From Candidatus Parabeggiatoa sp. nov. 2 (GTDB lineage: Bacteria > Pseudomonadota > Gammaproteobacteria > Beggiatoales > Beggiatoaceae): a DNA stretch of 64,000 bases. Made by a program: the position numbers and the translations under genes. Below are positions 28,080 to 39,013 of the stretch, one piece after another. Positions within the stretch are counted from its first letter, which is position 1. Every line of letters begins with the position of its first letter. The notes under the pieces are model-generated. The model searched no databases, had not been told where the DNA came from, and saw only the letters and a list, made by a program, of their open reading frames with translations. The stretch covers positions 39,941-103,940 of the forward strand of contig NBMI01000005.1 in NCBI GenBank assembly GCA_002085445.1. The letters run 5' to 3'.

Positions 28080-29209
28080 ACAAAGCTTCTGTCAAGATGT
28101 GGTTGGCTGAGCCGTTAAAGCAAGAGGTTGCCTCGGCATTGGAGCGACTGGCGAAAACAGAAGATGTTTACCATATCGCGGTGATGCCCGATGTACACTT
28201 AGCTAAAGATGTTTGCATTGGCACTGTCGTTGCGACTCAGTCGCGCTTATATCCGCAAGCCGTGGGCAATGATATAGGTTGTGGCATGACGGCGATCTGT
28301 TTCCAGTGCCAGGCGGATATCCTCAAAGAGGAAAAGGCCGCAGCCCGCTTACTCAACGGCCTTGGCAAACTGGTGCCAACCAACCGCCATCCCAAGTTAA
28401 CGATGGTTGATTCGTTGCCAGACGCGCTACAGGAGGCACCCTTAAGTGATCCCCAATTGGAAAAGCTCAAGCGGCGCGATGCTCGCGTTCAGTTTGCAAC
28501 CTTGGGACGTGGTAACCACTTTCTTGAGTTCCAGTGTAGTACACAAAATGAGTTGTGGTTGATGGTTCATAGTGGTTCTCGTGCTATCGGACAATCTATC
28601 ACAAATCACCATTTACGGCAGGCCGCAACGGCAAATACGGGATTATTATTCCTCCATGCGATCAGCGAAATGGGACAAGCTTACCTACAGGATATAGACT
28701 GGGCTTATGCTTATGCTGATTTAAGTCGGAAAGCGATCATAGAGGCGGTTATTGTGCTGATGGAAGAATTTTTTGGTGTTTCGGCTGACTTGTCTTCAAT
28801 GATGGCCTGTCATCACAATCATGTTAAGCGGGAGAAACATTTTGGAGAAAGCTACTGGGTTCACCGCAAAGGGGCTGTCTCAGCGGCCAATGGAGAAGTA
28901 GGCATTATACCTGGATCAATGGGCACCTCAAGCTTTCATGTTGAAGGCCGAGGCTGTGAGTCAGCCCTGCGTTCCAGTTCACATGGGGCCGGACGTGCCA
29001 TGAGTCGCTATGAGGCACGAAAGACGTTTACAATCAAGCAATTGCGTCAACAAATGACCTGCATTTGGTTTGATCATCGGCTAGAAAAGCAGTTGCGCGA
29101 AGAAACGCCTTTGGCCTATAAAGACATCCATACCGTGATGCGAGCGCAACGAGAACTGGTTCGTATTGTCCGAAAATTGCGCCCGGTTTTGAGTTATAAA
29201 GGCACTTAG
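28076..29209 (+). CDS. rtcB: RNA-splicing ligase RtcB-family protein
   Basis: 377 aa; seals RNA with 2',3'-cyclic phosphate and 5'-OH ends using GTP and Mn2+. Metal and guanylylation residues of the family are present: Cys69 in GNDIGCGM, His148 in GRGNHFLE, His165 in VHSGSR, the CHHNHV cluster near 245-250, and His303 in SSHGAGRAMSR. Start motif MPDVHLAKDVCIGTVVAT. It is shorter than classical RtcB (about 400-480 aa) and belongs to the compact subfamily. It is translationally coupled to an RbfA-like gene and followed by a hairpin at 29256. No rtcA or rtcR was seen. Confidence 0.92.
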   Translation: MNKASVKMWLAEPLKQEVASALERLAKTEDVYHIAVMPDVHLAKDVCIGTVVATQSRLYPQAVGNDIGCGMTAICFQCQADILKEEKAAARLLNGLGKLVPTNRHPKLTMVDSLPDALQEAPLSDPQLEKLKRRDARVQFATLGRGNHFLEFQCSTQNELWLMVHSGSRAIGQSITNHHLRQAATANTGLLFLHAISEMGQAYLQDIDWAYAYADLSRKAIIEAVIVLMEEFFGVSADLSSMMACHHNHVKREKHFGESYWVHRKGAVSAANGEVGIIPGSMGTSSFHVEGRGCESALRSSSHGAGRAMSRYEARKTFTIKQLRQQMTCIWFDHRLEKQLREETPLAYKDIHTVMRAQRELVRIVRKLRPVLSYKGT

Positions 29210-29255
29210 AGCCTATCCTAAAACCTTATGCCTACGGGGTTTTTAAAATAGACCA

Positions 29256-29276
29256 GCGGGGTTTTTAAAACCCCGC
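29256..29276 (+). terminator. Hairpin after rtcB
   Basis: GCGGGGTTTT and AAAACCCCGC form a perfect stem, 46 bp after the rtcB stop. A second acggggttttta half-copy lies just before it. Confidence 0.6.
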
Positions 29277-29374
29277 AATTTAAGAAGGCCAAGGTAAGGA
29301 TGAAACTTGGTTTCTCTGACTCCAAATACGCTTTCGCCATAAATGGTAACGCAAATTTACCACCTATCAGCAAT

Positions 29375-29573
29375 AACTACAAGGATTGTATATAAAAAAG
29401 GATTTCTTCGCTTAGATAAGATAATGAACAAATTCGATAAAATTTTAGCTTTCCTTGGAAAATCATGCTCGTTTTAAGAAAGCTATTCAATCAGCAAATA
29501 CTTTTGAGAAGGTTGACTGACGTGATTTGATGCTCGTTTCTAAAATCCCTTATTATATACAATCCTTGTAGTT
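29375..29573. mobile_element. MITE family E copy
   Basis: Ends aactacaaggattgtatata and tatacaatccttgtagtt, 199 bp. The interior has gaacaaattcgataaaattt and ctttccttggaaaa, also in the 34224 copy. Confidence 0.8.
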
Positions 29574-30923
29574 ATGATTTTCCCTATTACTGCTCCAAGT
29601 GAAAGTCGATTGTTGTTTGTAGTAGATGCTCGCCGTGGCTAAAGCAACGACTACAAACCCATTTAGAGTTAGTGGCTTTTGCAACGACTACAAACTTATA
29701 AAGATAAAAAATGGAACATTTAATCAAAGCATTAGACCAAATTATGGCTTATTGCATTAGCCTTAACCTGCCGATGATCGCAGGCTTTGCGCCCGGCTTA
29801 GCAGAAGTGCAAATCCAAGAGATAACCAAAAACCTTCCCTTTAGGCTCCCCCGTGAATTAGTCTTTTTATATCAATGGCATAATGGTATTGATGCGAGTG
29901 AAAGCTTTTTGCCCTATTACAGATTTCTTTCTTTGCAAAAAGCGGTTGATGTCTACCAGAGAGATTTAGAAACAGAGTTGGATAATCAGGGCTTGGAAAA
30001 ACCAGAAGACTTATTAAAACGGGATGAAGAGGAAGGGCTACTTTATCACCCTTACCGGTTACCCATTTTTCAATTAGATGCAAGGCATTACTACATCGCG
30101 CACTGTGAACCGAAGGAACTGAGGCGCTCTCCTATACTCTCATTTTTTCTAGAAGAAGGCGCTGAGCAACAATACGATAGCCTGACAGATATGATGTCAT
30201 CCATTGCTGATTGCTATGCAAATGATGCCTATTATATTAATAAAGAAGGAGAACTTGAAGAAGACAAAATTAAGGTTGAAAGTATTGACAAGCAATATCG
30301 TTCCGTATTGTATCGGCAAGAGCAGGCTGAAGAAATAAACAAAGCAATCATGTTGTTGGAGTTCCCAGAGCTAGAAAAGGAATTACTCAAATGGTATTTT
30401 CCCAATGAACCAGAACCCGTTATTGATGTTATTGATGTTATTGAGACAGTTGCCGATGCACTGACAGATTGCCGCGATGCCCATGCGGTACCCTACTTAT
30501 TGTCTGCATTGATAAATCGTCGTATAAACAGCAAATTGCGTTCTTCTGTCGCCTTTGTGCTGGGGCAATTAAAAGTGAGAGAGGCCATAAGGGATTTGCT
30601 CGATACCCTTGAAGACTCAAGTTGGGAGGTACGTTGCCAGTCGGCAGCGGCGCTTGGTAATATTTTAAACAAAGGAGATACACAAGAAGCCCTTGAACCA
30701 CTTCTGCGGCGATTGGAAGATGAAATGGATGTGGTGCGTTGGCATGCTGCAACGGCTTTGGGTAATCTACGTCACCCCAAGGCGGTAGAACCTCTCATCC
30801 GTGCGTTGAAGGATAAATATTGGCACACTCGTTGTGAGGCCGCGGCCTCTTTGGGAAAAATGGGTGATTCTCGTGCGGTAAAACCATTGCTCAAAGCACT
30901 AAAGGATTCCTCGGAACACGTAC

Positions 30924-31082
30924 AATGCGAATTAAGAATTAAAAATGAAAAATGTAGAATTTCAGGCTAAAGTTTCGCTCCGCGAAACTTTAGCCTGAAA
31001 AAGACTTATAAAATTACTGTCAATGAAGATGTTTTTATAAGTTATTGATTTTATAATATTCAATTTAACCCTTAATTCGCAT
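30924..31082. mobile_element. MITE family B copy in the HEAT-repeat gene
   Basis: Perfect 12-bp terminal repeats ATGCGAATTAAG / CTTAATTCGCAT and a 5-bp target duplication gtaca (30919-30923 and 31083-31087). Interior hairpin ggctaaagtttcgctccgcg...ctttagcc. 159 bp, non-coding. Confidence 0.9.
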
Positions 31083-31189
31083 GTACAATATGTCGCGTTG
31101 GAAGCTTTAGGTAAACTCAAAGATCACCGGGCGGTAAAACCCATGATAGCGTTTACCAACAACACTGACAAACGCAATCAGCACACGGC

Positions 31190-31363
31190 TGGGCTGATAA
31201 AAAGACTCTAAAAGGCATCGAGATAATTTTCCCCATTTTTATTCCGCCCTATGAAAAACAATAAGTTATGAATTAGTTTTTAATTCGTTTACGTCACAAT
31301 TAGCTCCGCTGACCTTCGGTTCACACAATTCACAATTCACAATTCACAATTTTTATCACCCCA
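31190..31363. mobile_element. MITE family C copy in the HEAT-repeat gene
   Basis: Terminal repeats tgggctgataaaaa / tttttatcacccca and a 9-bp target duplication gcacacggc (31181-31189 and 31364-31372). Interior shares tttttattccgc and repeated attcacaattcacaa with other copies. 174 bp. Confidence 0.9.
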
Positions 31364-31796
31364 GCACACGGCTATTCTTGCGCTTGGTAAAATGGGACAT
31401 GTCAACCAGCCTGTTTTAAAAGTGATCTTAAAGGCACTTAAAGAGGAAAATTCCTATACACGCAAATGTGCCGTACAGGCCTTGGGCGAATTAGCAACCC
31501 CCGAAGTAGTGGAACCCCTCATCAAAGCCCTAGAGGATAAAGAGCCTGAAATTCGTGGGTTGGCGGCTGATGCCCTTGGAAAAAATCCTGCTACTGTGAT
31601 GCCCCTTATCCATTTGCTTGAGGATGCCTATATCGGTGTGGCAGTCAAGGCCGCACAAGCCCTTGGTAAGATGGAAGACAAGCAGGCAGTGGAGGCACTT
31701 ATGCACTACCAGCAACATGGGCATCCCGTACTGCAAAAGGTGATATACGGTGTGTCCCACTTATCTACAGACTTTGAGTTGTCTTGCCGCTCATAA

Positions 31797-32389
31797 GGAA
31801 GGTTTCATTTGAGGGTCCGGTTTTCAAATTGATGTTAATAGCTTTTTTTATACTAGACACCGTCATCGAAGAAGTTTTTTGTCATGTCTCACTTCGCTCT
31901 AACAATGGGGCCATGGAAGCAAGATTTTTCAAGATTTCTCAAGATTTCTCAAGATTTCTCCGATCAAAGAAACCGAAACCGAAACCGAAATGACAAAAGC
32001 GCAATTTGTGCAAAGTATAATGGCTTACCATAAAAAACCAAGGTGCAAATGGCAGCGGTTTTTTTAGGGCCAGGTTGATTGAAGGCCCTTGAAACATCCA
32101 AGAAGTCCGGAGTCCAAACTTGAGTTTGGCAGGAGTCCAATCGTTGCTCCAGTTTTTTTAAGCCCAAGGTGTCTAAAACCTAGCGGTTTTAGGGCCAAGT
32201 TGGCGAATGATTGATGGCCCTATCGATAAAAACTTGCTACTTGGACAAGTGGGACACATCCTACTTAAATCGTATTGCCCGCTGGGTGCAAACCAACACG
32301 AACTTTTGACAAGGACAGACACATCGATTGAAAAAAAAAGCCGCAGAAATATCTCAAATTTAACACCCCAGTTTGACTCCCCGAATTGA
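31797..32389. other. Non-coding gap with dispersed repeats
   Basis: Contains a dispersed repeat (about 31850-32030: cgaagaagttttttgtcatg ... aaatgacaaaagcgcaattt) with a small caagatttct tandem and a gaaaccgaaacc tandem. It also has a tccaaacttgagtttggcag hairpin near 32110. No gene supported. Confidence 0.5.
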
Positions 32390-32547
32390 TAATCTTTACC
32401 CACAAGTAGGTATGTTATTGAAAATTTTTTTTTTTCGTTAAGTGTGAGTGCTTAATGAATGAGTCATTGTAAAATAAGTGATTGAATTAATTAGCTTATG
32501 TAATGATTAACCATTAATGATTACATAAGCTTGTGGGTAAAGGTAAG
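32390..32547. mobile_element. MITE family D copy
   Basis: Ends taatctttacccacaag and cttgtgggtaaaggtaag are inverted. Interior gttaagtgtgagtgcttaat as at 24336. 158 bp. Confidence 0.75.
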
Positions 32548-32653
32548 CCGAATCGAAGGGGTTAGGGGATGTGTTTGTAACGGTGCTAAGCATATTTCAT
32601 TTGTTGAAACACCTACGTTTTAAAGCCCATCGTTCAACCAAGAAACAATCACT

Positions 32654-33432
32654 ATGAGTAAAAAATTTATAGATATTTCAATCACATTAGAAAATGATAT
32701 TCTTTCTGATCCGCCTATCATGAGGCCTCATATTGAATACATCAATCATCATCAATCCGTTGACGATCTTCGTGCTTTTTTTTTCCGGGGCTGACTAAGG
32801 ATGATCTTCCAGACGGTGAAGCCTGGGCTGTTGAAAAAATCAGCTTGATTACTCATAACGGCACACACCTTGATGCCCCTTATCATTTTCACTCAACCAC
32901 CAACCAAGGTGAGCGAGCGATAAGTATAGATGAAGTTCCCCTTGAATGGTGTTTTCAAAGTGGTGTCAAGTTAGATTTCAGACACTTCCCCGATGGCTAT
33001 GTTGTGACTGCCGAGGATGTCAAAGCTGAACTGAATCGTATACAGCACACCTTAAAACCACTTGAAATCGTCCTTGTGAATACACGCGCCGGTGAGCGCT
33101 ATGGACATGATGATTATGTGGCCTCTGGCTGTGGGATGGGACGGGAAGCCACACTTTACTTGACGAAGCATGGCGTTAAATTAACGGGCACTGATGCGTG
33201 GAGTTGGGATGCCCCTTTTGTTCATACCAAGAAAAAATATGAGGAAACGGGTGATGCCAGTTTAATTTGGGAAGGTCATAAAGTTGGCAAGGACATGGAA
33301 TACTGTCATTTAGAAAAGCTACATAATTTAGAAGTGTTACCTGCCACTGGATTTACCGTCTGTTGCTTTCCTGTCAAAATAAAAGGCGCTTCTGCGGGTT
33401 GGACACGCGCCGTAGCAATCATTGACGAATAG
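32654..33432 (+). pseudogene. Cyclase / kynurenine-formamidase-family hydrolase with a frameshift
   Basis: The N-terminus from ATG 32654 (MSKKFIDISITLENDILSDP) runs to DDLRAFFF and then hits a stop. One more T in the T9 run at about 32777-32785 would join it to PGLTKDDLPDGEAWAVEKIS and the long frame starting ITHNGTHLDAPYHF. That H-x-G-T-H-x-D-x-P-x-H motif is the metal site of the cyclase family (PF04199 type; metal-dependent amide or ester hydrolases such as KynB). Restored length would be about 259 aa. The break sits in a homopolymer, so it may be a sequencing error, a phase-variable tract or a real mutation. A family-C MITE lies 54 bp after the stop. Confidence 0.8.
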
Positions 33433-33486
33433 AAAAGGGACTCAGTACCCGTTCACCTTCTTTTGAGAGCCTTTTAGGGAAGGGCC

Positions 33487-33639
33487 TGGGGTGGTGAAAA
33501 TTGTGAATAGTGAATAGTGAATTGTTAATTGTTAATGAAAAGCTAATCAATAAGTTATTGTTTTTAAATCATTAAAAAAGGCGGAATAAAAATTGGAGCA
33601 AGTTTTAGAACCCGTTGGAACCTCCTTTTCACCACCCCA
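33487..33639. mobile_element. MITE family C copy
   Basis: Perfect 14-bp terminal repeats TGGGGTGGTGAAAA / TTTTCACCACCCCA and an exact 9-bp target duplication ggaagggcc (33478-33486 and 33640-33648). 153 bp. Confidence 0.92.
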
Positions 33640-34223
33640 GGAAGGGCCTATAAAGGCCTTACATTATTTAAATGTTTTGAAAGCGCCTTTTATACGGAAT
33701 GTACATATGCGGGTGAAAATAAAAATTGACCTGTTTGGTTATTTTTATTGACTTTCAATCCGAAAATGAAGCAGATAAAAAATCAGGGTAGTCCTGAAAT
33801 GTGGGTGATATTTGTCATATCGAGCAAAGCGAGAAATCTTATGGACGGCCATATTGAGAGCTTCGTTCGACATGACACAACTTTTTAGAATATCACCCAC
33901 ATTGCACCATTACCAAAATCCGTTTATTTCGCGTATCCGTTGTACTATCAGTATAGGAAGGGCCGATAAAGGCCTTACATTATTTAAATGTTTTGAAAGC
34001 GCCTTTTATACGGAATGTACAGATGCGGGTGAAAATAAAAATTGACCCGTTTGGTGTCTTTTTATTAACTTTCAATCCTTATCAAAGCCGATAAAAAATC
34101 CGTTTATTTCGCGTATCCGTTGTACTATCAGTATAGGAAGGGCCGATAAAGGCCTTACATTATTTAAATGTTTTGAAAGCGCCTTTTACTTGATGCTCAA
34201 GTTTTTTCGTGCGCCCAAACGCC
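33640..34223. repeat. Three long direct repeats downstream of the cyclase gene
   Basis: The block gaagggcc(t/g)ataaaggcc followed by ttacattatttaaatgtttt and gaaagcgccttttata occurs at about 33641, 33957 and 34137. The last two copies also share a preceding aatccgtttatttcgcgtat. A gtcatatcgagcaaagcgag dispersed repeat lies at 33812-33890. No gene. Confidence 0.7.
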
Positions 34224-35602
<1,379 letters not shown>

Positions 35603-35774
35603 TAATTCATTTTGGTAATAGGTAATAGTAATAGGTAATAAGTAATAGGTAATAGGTAATTGTAACAATAGGAGGATATCTTGTTCGTAGTAGTATTGTT
35701 CGTAGTAGTATTGTTCGTAGTAGTATTGTTCGTAGTAGTATTGTTCGTAGTAGTCGCTTTAGCGACTTATTGGA
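35603..35774. repeat. Two short tandem arrays after pheS
   Basis: First ataggtaat/aatagtaataggtaataa units (about 35620-35660), then five copies of tattgttcgtagtag (about 35681-35755) ending in the gtcgctttagcgac hairpin. Confidence 0.75.
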
Positions 35775-35874
35775 GGATTTATACTCAAGATGGGAACAAA
35801 CTTTTTGAAAAACAAGCCCCAACGGGGCGAGATTAATACAGCCAGTGTAACTACCTAGAAAGCAACGCCCCTAG

Positions 35875-35901
35875 AAAGCCAGGGGCAACGCCCCTGGCTT
35901 T
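35875..35901 (+). terminator. Strong 12-bp hairpin
   Basis: AAAGCCAGGGGC and GCCCCTGGCTTT pair perfectly around AAC. It is followed by TTAATAATA rather than a pure T run. A partial copy (agcaacgcccctagaaagcc) directly precedes it. It may end the pheS transcript. Confidence 0.55.
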
Positions 35902-36034
35902 AATAATACGCCTTATATATTAACCCGTCATAAAAATCTCGCCTTATGCCCACGTTGAGTATATTGATAATTACCGATTACCGATTACCGAATACCGATT
36001 ACTGATTACCAACAAACTATAAGACAAAGGCTAT

Positions 36035-37237
36035 ATGTTATATAAAGCATTATTTTTATTGACTGTTTCTGCGTTATGGCTCGCTGGATGCAGCTCAACG
36101 CCAGAAGTCTTCCCTCAACCAACTACTACAACGAACAGAGAAACTCACTTTGCAGACAAAGATGCCAAACAAATTTTCAAGCAAGCCAAAGACTACCACG
36201 ACAAAGGGAAGTTTAGGCGGGCTGCACGTTGGTATCAAAAAGCGGCCGATATGGGACTACATGTAGCGCAAAACAACTTAGGATTCATGTACTATCAAGG
36301 CAAAGGCGTTACTCAAGATTTTGCCCAAGCGGTTTACTGGTTTCGCAAAGCGGCCAAACAAGGATTGGCTAACGCGCAATACAACCTCGCGCAGATGTAT
36401 CACACTGGCAAAGGAATCTCTCGGGATATTGCCCAAGCCGTGCAATGGTATCGCAAAGCGGCCGAGCAAGGAGACGCGAAGGCTTTATCTACCTTAGGGC
36501 ATCTAAGCCTCAACAACGAAAGCGCTTCTCAATATTTTAACCAAGCACTACAAGGATTTCGGGAAAAGGCCGAAAAAGGAGACGTGAAGGCACAAAAAGT
36601 CCTCGGACAACTGTACTATAAAGGCGAAAGCTTAGCGAGAGATTTGGTTCAGGCCGCACACTGGTTTCGCAAGGCTGCGGAGCAAAACGATGCCCAAGCA
36701 CAGCATTACTTAGGATTGATGTACTACAAAGGTGAAGGTGTCTCTCAAGACTTCAGCCAAGCAGAACAGTGGCTTCACAACGCGGCTGCACAAAACGATG
36801 CCGAGGCACAGTATTACTTAGGATTAATGTACTACAAAGGAGAAGGTATCTCTCAAGACTTCAGCCAAGCAGAGCAATGGTTTCGCAAAGCGGCCACACA
36901 AGAATATGCCCCGGCGCAAAACGGGCTAGGAAAATTGTACTATGAAGGCAAAGGCATTGAACAGAATTTTGACGAGGCAGCCCGTTGGACTCGCAAAGCG
37001 GCCGAGCAAGGATTAGCAGATGCACAAAACAACCTTAGCATGATGTACTACAAAGGCGACGGCGTAGAGAAAGATAGGGTATTGGCTTATCAGTGGGTAT
37101 CGTTGGCAGCAGAACAAGGAAATAATGAAGCCATAAAGGGACGCGAATTATTGGTGAATGAGTTAACTGTCGAACAACTGACTCAAGGGGAGCGCTTAGT
37201 ACGTGAGTGGGCTAATTCAGTGATCAGTAAACAGTGA
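36035..37237 (+). CDS. Sel1-repeat lipoprotein
   Basis: 400 aa. The signal peptide ends in a lipobox LWLAGC with Cys19, so it is likely an outer-membrane or periplasmic lipoprotein. From about residue 45 come roughly nine Sel1-like repeats of 36 residues (for example AQNNLGFMYYQGKG ... FRKAAKQG and AQYNLAQMYHTGKGISRD). Such solenoids serve as protein-binding scaffolds; the partner is unknown. Two adjacent repeats (about 36705-36850) are nearly identical at the DNA level, so the array expands by duplication. No operon partner. A long repeat array follows the stop immediately. Confidence 0.9.
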   Translation: MLYKALFLLTVSALWLAGCSSTPEVFPQPTTTTNRETHFADKDAKQIFKQAKDYHDKGKFRRAARWYQKAADMGLHVAQNNLGFMYYQGKGVTQDFAQAVYWFRKAAKQGLANAQYNLAQMYHTGKGISRDIAQAVQWYRKAAEQGDAKALSTLGHLSLNNESASQYFNQALQGFREKAEKGDVKAQKVLGQLYYKGESLARDLVQAAHWFRKAAEQNDAQAQHYLGLMYYKGEGVSQDFSQAEQWLHNAAAQNDAEAQYYLGLMYYKGEGISQDFSQAEQWFRKAATQEYAPAQNGLGKLYYEGKGIEQNFDEAARWTRKAAEQGLADAQNNLSMMYYKGDGVEKDRVLAYQWVSLAAEQGNNEAIKGRELLVNELTVEQLTQGERLVREWANSVISKQ

Positions 37238-37612
37238 ACAGTGATCAGTGATCAGTTATTCAGTTATCAGTTATTCAGTTATCAGTTATTCAGTTATCAG
37301 TTATTCAGTTATCAGTGTTCAGTTATCAGTGTTCAGTTATCAGTTATTAGTTATTATTTATCAGTTACGATTTATCGATCAGTTATAAATTATTAACTAT
37401 CACTGATAAATTCACTGATAAACTTATCAGTGATAAACTGTTCAGTGATAAACTTATCAGTGATAAACTGATCATTGATAAACTGATCATTGATAAACTG
37501 ATCATTGATAAACTGATCATTGATAAACTTTACACTTTTCACTGAAAAACAGATAACTGATAACTGATAACTGATAACTGATAAACTGATCACTTAAACT
37601 TCTCACTGAAAA
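37238..37612. repeat. Large TAACTGA/TGATCA-type repeat array
   Basis: First about five copies of cagttatcagttatt, the reverse complement of the TAACTGA family. Then cactgataaacttatcagtg and about four copies of gataaactgatcatt, and finally TAACTGATAAC units at about 37553-37585. The array starts within 10 bp of the Sel1 gene stop. Confidence 0.85.
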
Positions 37613-37662
37613 TTCTGGATTATTTTTCTGACATTAAAAACAATAACCTATATGGAAAAGCT

Positions 37663-37890
37663 TTGAAATTCGCTATCCGTATAGTGAATGCTTATCGGTA
37701 TTTAACCAAAAAACAGAACGAATTTGTTTTGTCCAAACAACTGCTGAGAAGCGGTACTTCAATAGGCGCCAACATAGCCGAAGCTAATGGCGCAATCTCA
37801 AAAGCTGACTTTTCGGCGAAAATATCTATTGCCTACAAAGAGTGTTTAGCTTTTAAAAAATCCGATGTCTTTGAGACATCGGATTTTTAG
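37663..37890 (+). pseudogene. Four-helix-bundle (S23-type) protein, truncated
   Basis: 75 aa against a usual about 120. Clear family signature: KFAIRIVNAYRYLT, LRSGTSIGANIAEANGA, SKADFSAKISIAYKEC. The true start is probably the ATG near 37651 (MEKL), which is one base out of frame. The last third is replaced by a terminator-like hairpin (aaatccgatgtctttgagac...atcggattttt, about 37858-37888). These proteins were first found in 23S rRNA intervening sequences; their function is unknown. Confidence 0.75.
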
Positions 37891-37974
37891 CTTGTAAGAA
37901 AAGTTCAAATTCTAGCCGTTTGCAGTATAACAGTATCTTTCCCGATGCTGATGAGCTCGGAAAAATACTCTTTA

Positions 37975-38152
37975 CTATCCTCAAAAAGACACGTATTTCA
38001 GTGAACAGTGATCAGTTTCTCAGTGAACAGTGATCAGTTTTTTAGTGAGCAGTGATCATTTTCTGTGAGCAGTGAAACAACTGAAAACTGATCACTGGAA
38101 ACTGATCACTGAAAACTGATAACTGATCACTGATCACTGATAACTGAAAAAC
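37975..38152 (+). promoter_or_regulatory. Repeat leader in front of tyrA
   Basis: Runs of gtgaacagtgatcagttt, then actgatcactgaaaactg and ctgataactg end 6 bp before the tyrA ATG. No Shine-Dalgarno is seen in the usual position. It belongs to the TAACTGA-type arrays that also precede rpsA, ihfB and the 60782 gene. Confidence 0.6.
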
Positions 38153-39013
38153 ATGCTAATTCAACGTCTTTCCATTATCGGTGTCGGCCTGATCGGCGGC
38201 TCTCTCGTCCGTGCCCTCAAACGAGTGGGCGCGTGTGGCGAAGTCGTCGGCTGTGGACGCAATACCGCCAATTTACAACATGCCATTGATCTGGGTGTCA
38301 TAGATCGTTATGACACAAATCCCGCCAGCGCCGTCAAAAACGCTGACATGGTTGTTGTGGCAGTGCCTTTGGGCACAATGGCTTCCATGTTTGCAACCAT
38401 ACGTGAGGCCTTGTTCCCGCAAGCGATTATTACTGATGTTGGCAGTGCCAAAGCCACCGTTGTCGCAGACGCTCGACAACATTTAGGTGAACATCTACCC
38501 CGTTTTGTCCCCGGACATCCTATCGCTGGCACCGAAAAAAGCGGCGTTGCCGCCTCGTTTGCAGAATTGTTTGAAAACCGCCGCGTCATACTTACCCCAT
38601 TACCAGAAACGGATTCACAAGCACACGCCAAAGTGACGACGATGTGGAAAACAACGAAGGCAGAAGTGGTAGATATGTCCGTGGAGCATCACGACAAAGT
38701 ATTAGCCGCTACCAGTCATTTGCCACATGTCTTAGCCTATAGTCTAGTGGAGACTTTGGCAAACATGGAAACTCGGACAGAAATCTTTCGATTTGCGGCC
38801 GGCGGATTTCGGGACTTCACTCGTATTGCCTCAAGCGATCCGCGTATGTGGCATGACATCTGTCTCGCCAACCGCGACGCGATTCTTCAAGTCTTGGGAG
38901 AATTTAGTACTGATCTGGCACAACTTGCCGAAGCCATTCAGCAAGGCGACAGCCAACGCATTGAAAACATTTTCACCCGCGCCAAAACAGCCCGCGATCA
39001 ATTTAATGGTTGA
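38153..39013 (+). CDS. tyrA: Prephenate dehydrogenase
   Basis: 286 aa. Converts prephenate to hydroxyphenylpyruvate for tyrosine synthesis (or arogenate to tyrosine). NAD(P)-binding GVGLIGGSL at residues 10-18, PGHPIAGTEKSG near 120 and a helical dimerisation domain with TSHLPHVLAYSL. It is the stand-alone form without chorismate mutase. In relatives it sits directly before aroA in the serC-pheA-tyrA-aroA-cmk-rpsA cluster. Here a restriction pseudogene and repeats separate it from aroA by 3 kb. Confidence 0.93.
   Translation: MLIQRLSIIGVGLIGGSLVRALKRVGACGEVVGCGRNTANLQHAIDLGVIDRYDTNPASAVKNADMVVVAVPLGTMASMFATIREALFPQAIITDVGSAKATVVADARQHLGEHLPRFVPGHPIAGTEKSGVAASFAELFENRRVILTPLPETDSQAHAKVTTMWKTTKAEVVDMSVEHHDKVLAATSHLPHVLAYSLVETLANMETRTEIFRFAAGGFRDFTRIASSDPRMWHDICLANRDAILQVLGEFSTDLAQLAEAIQQGDSQRIENIFTRAKTARDQFNG

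Larger units (their letters stand above)
29711..31796 (+). pseudogene. SMI1/KNR4-like + HEAT-repeat protein, split by two MITEs
   Basis: The N-terminal frame (29711-30970) has an SMI1/KNR4-like domain (about 1-150; PRELVFLYQWHNG) and then HEAT repeats of the PBS-lyase kind from about residue 240 (SSWEVRCQSAAALGN, DVVRWHAATALGNLRHPKAV, TRCEAAASLGKMGDSRAVKP). A family-B MITE enters after EHVQ; sequence resumes YVALEALGKLKDHRAVKPM. A family-C MITE enters after QHTA and sequence resumes ILALGKMGHVNQPVLKVI up to the stop at 31796. Deleting both elements and one copy of each duplication gives one frame of about 580 codons. SMI1 domains are common in immunity proteins of toxin systems. Confidence 0.85.
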
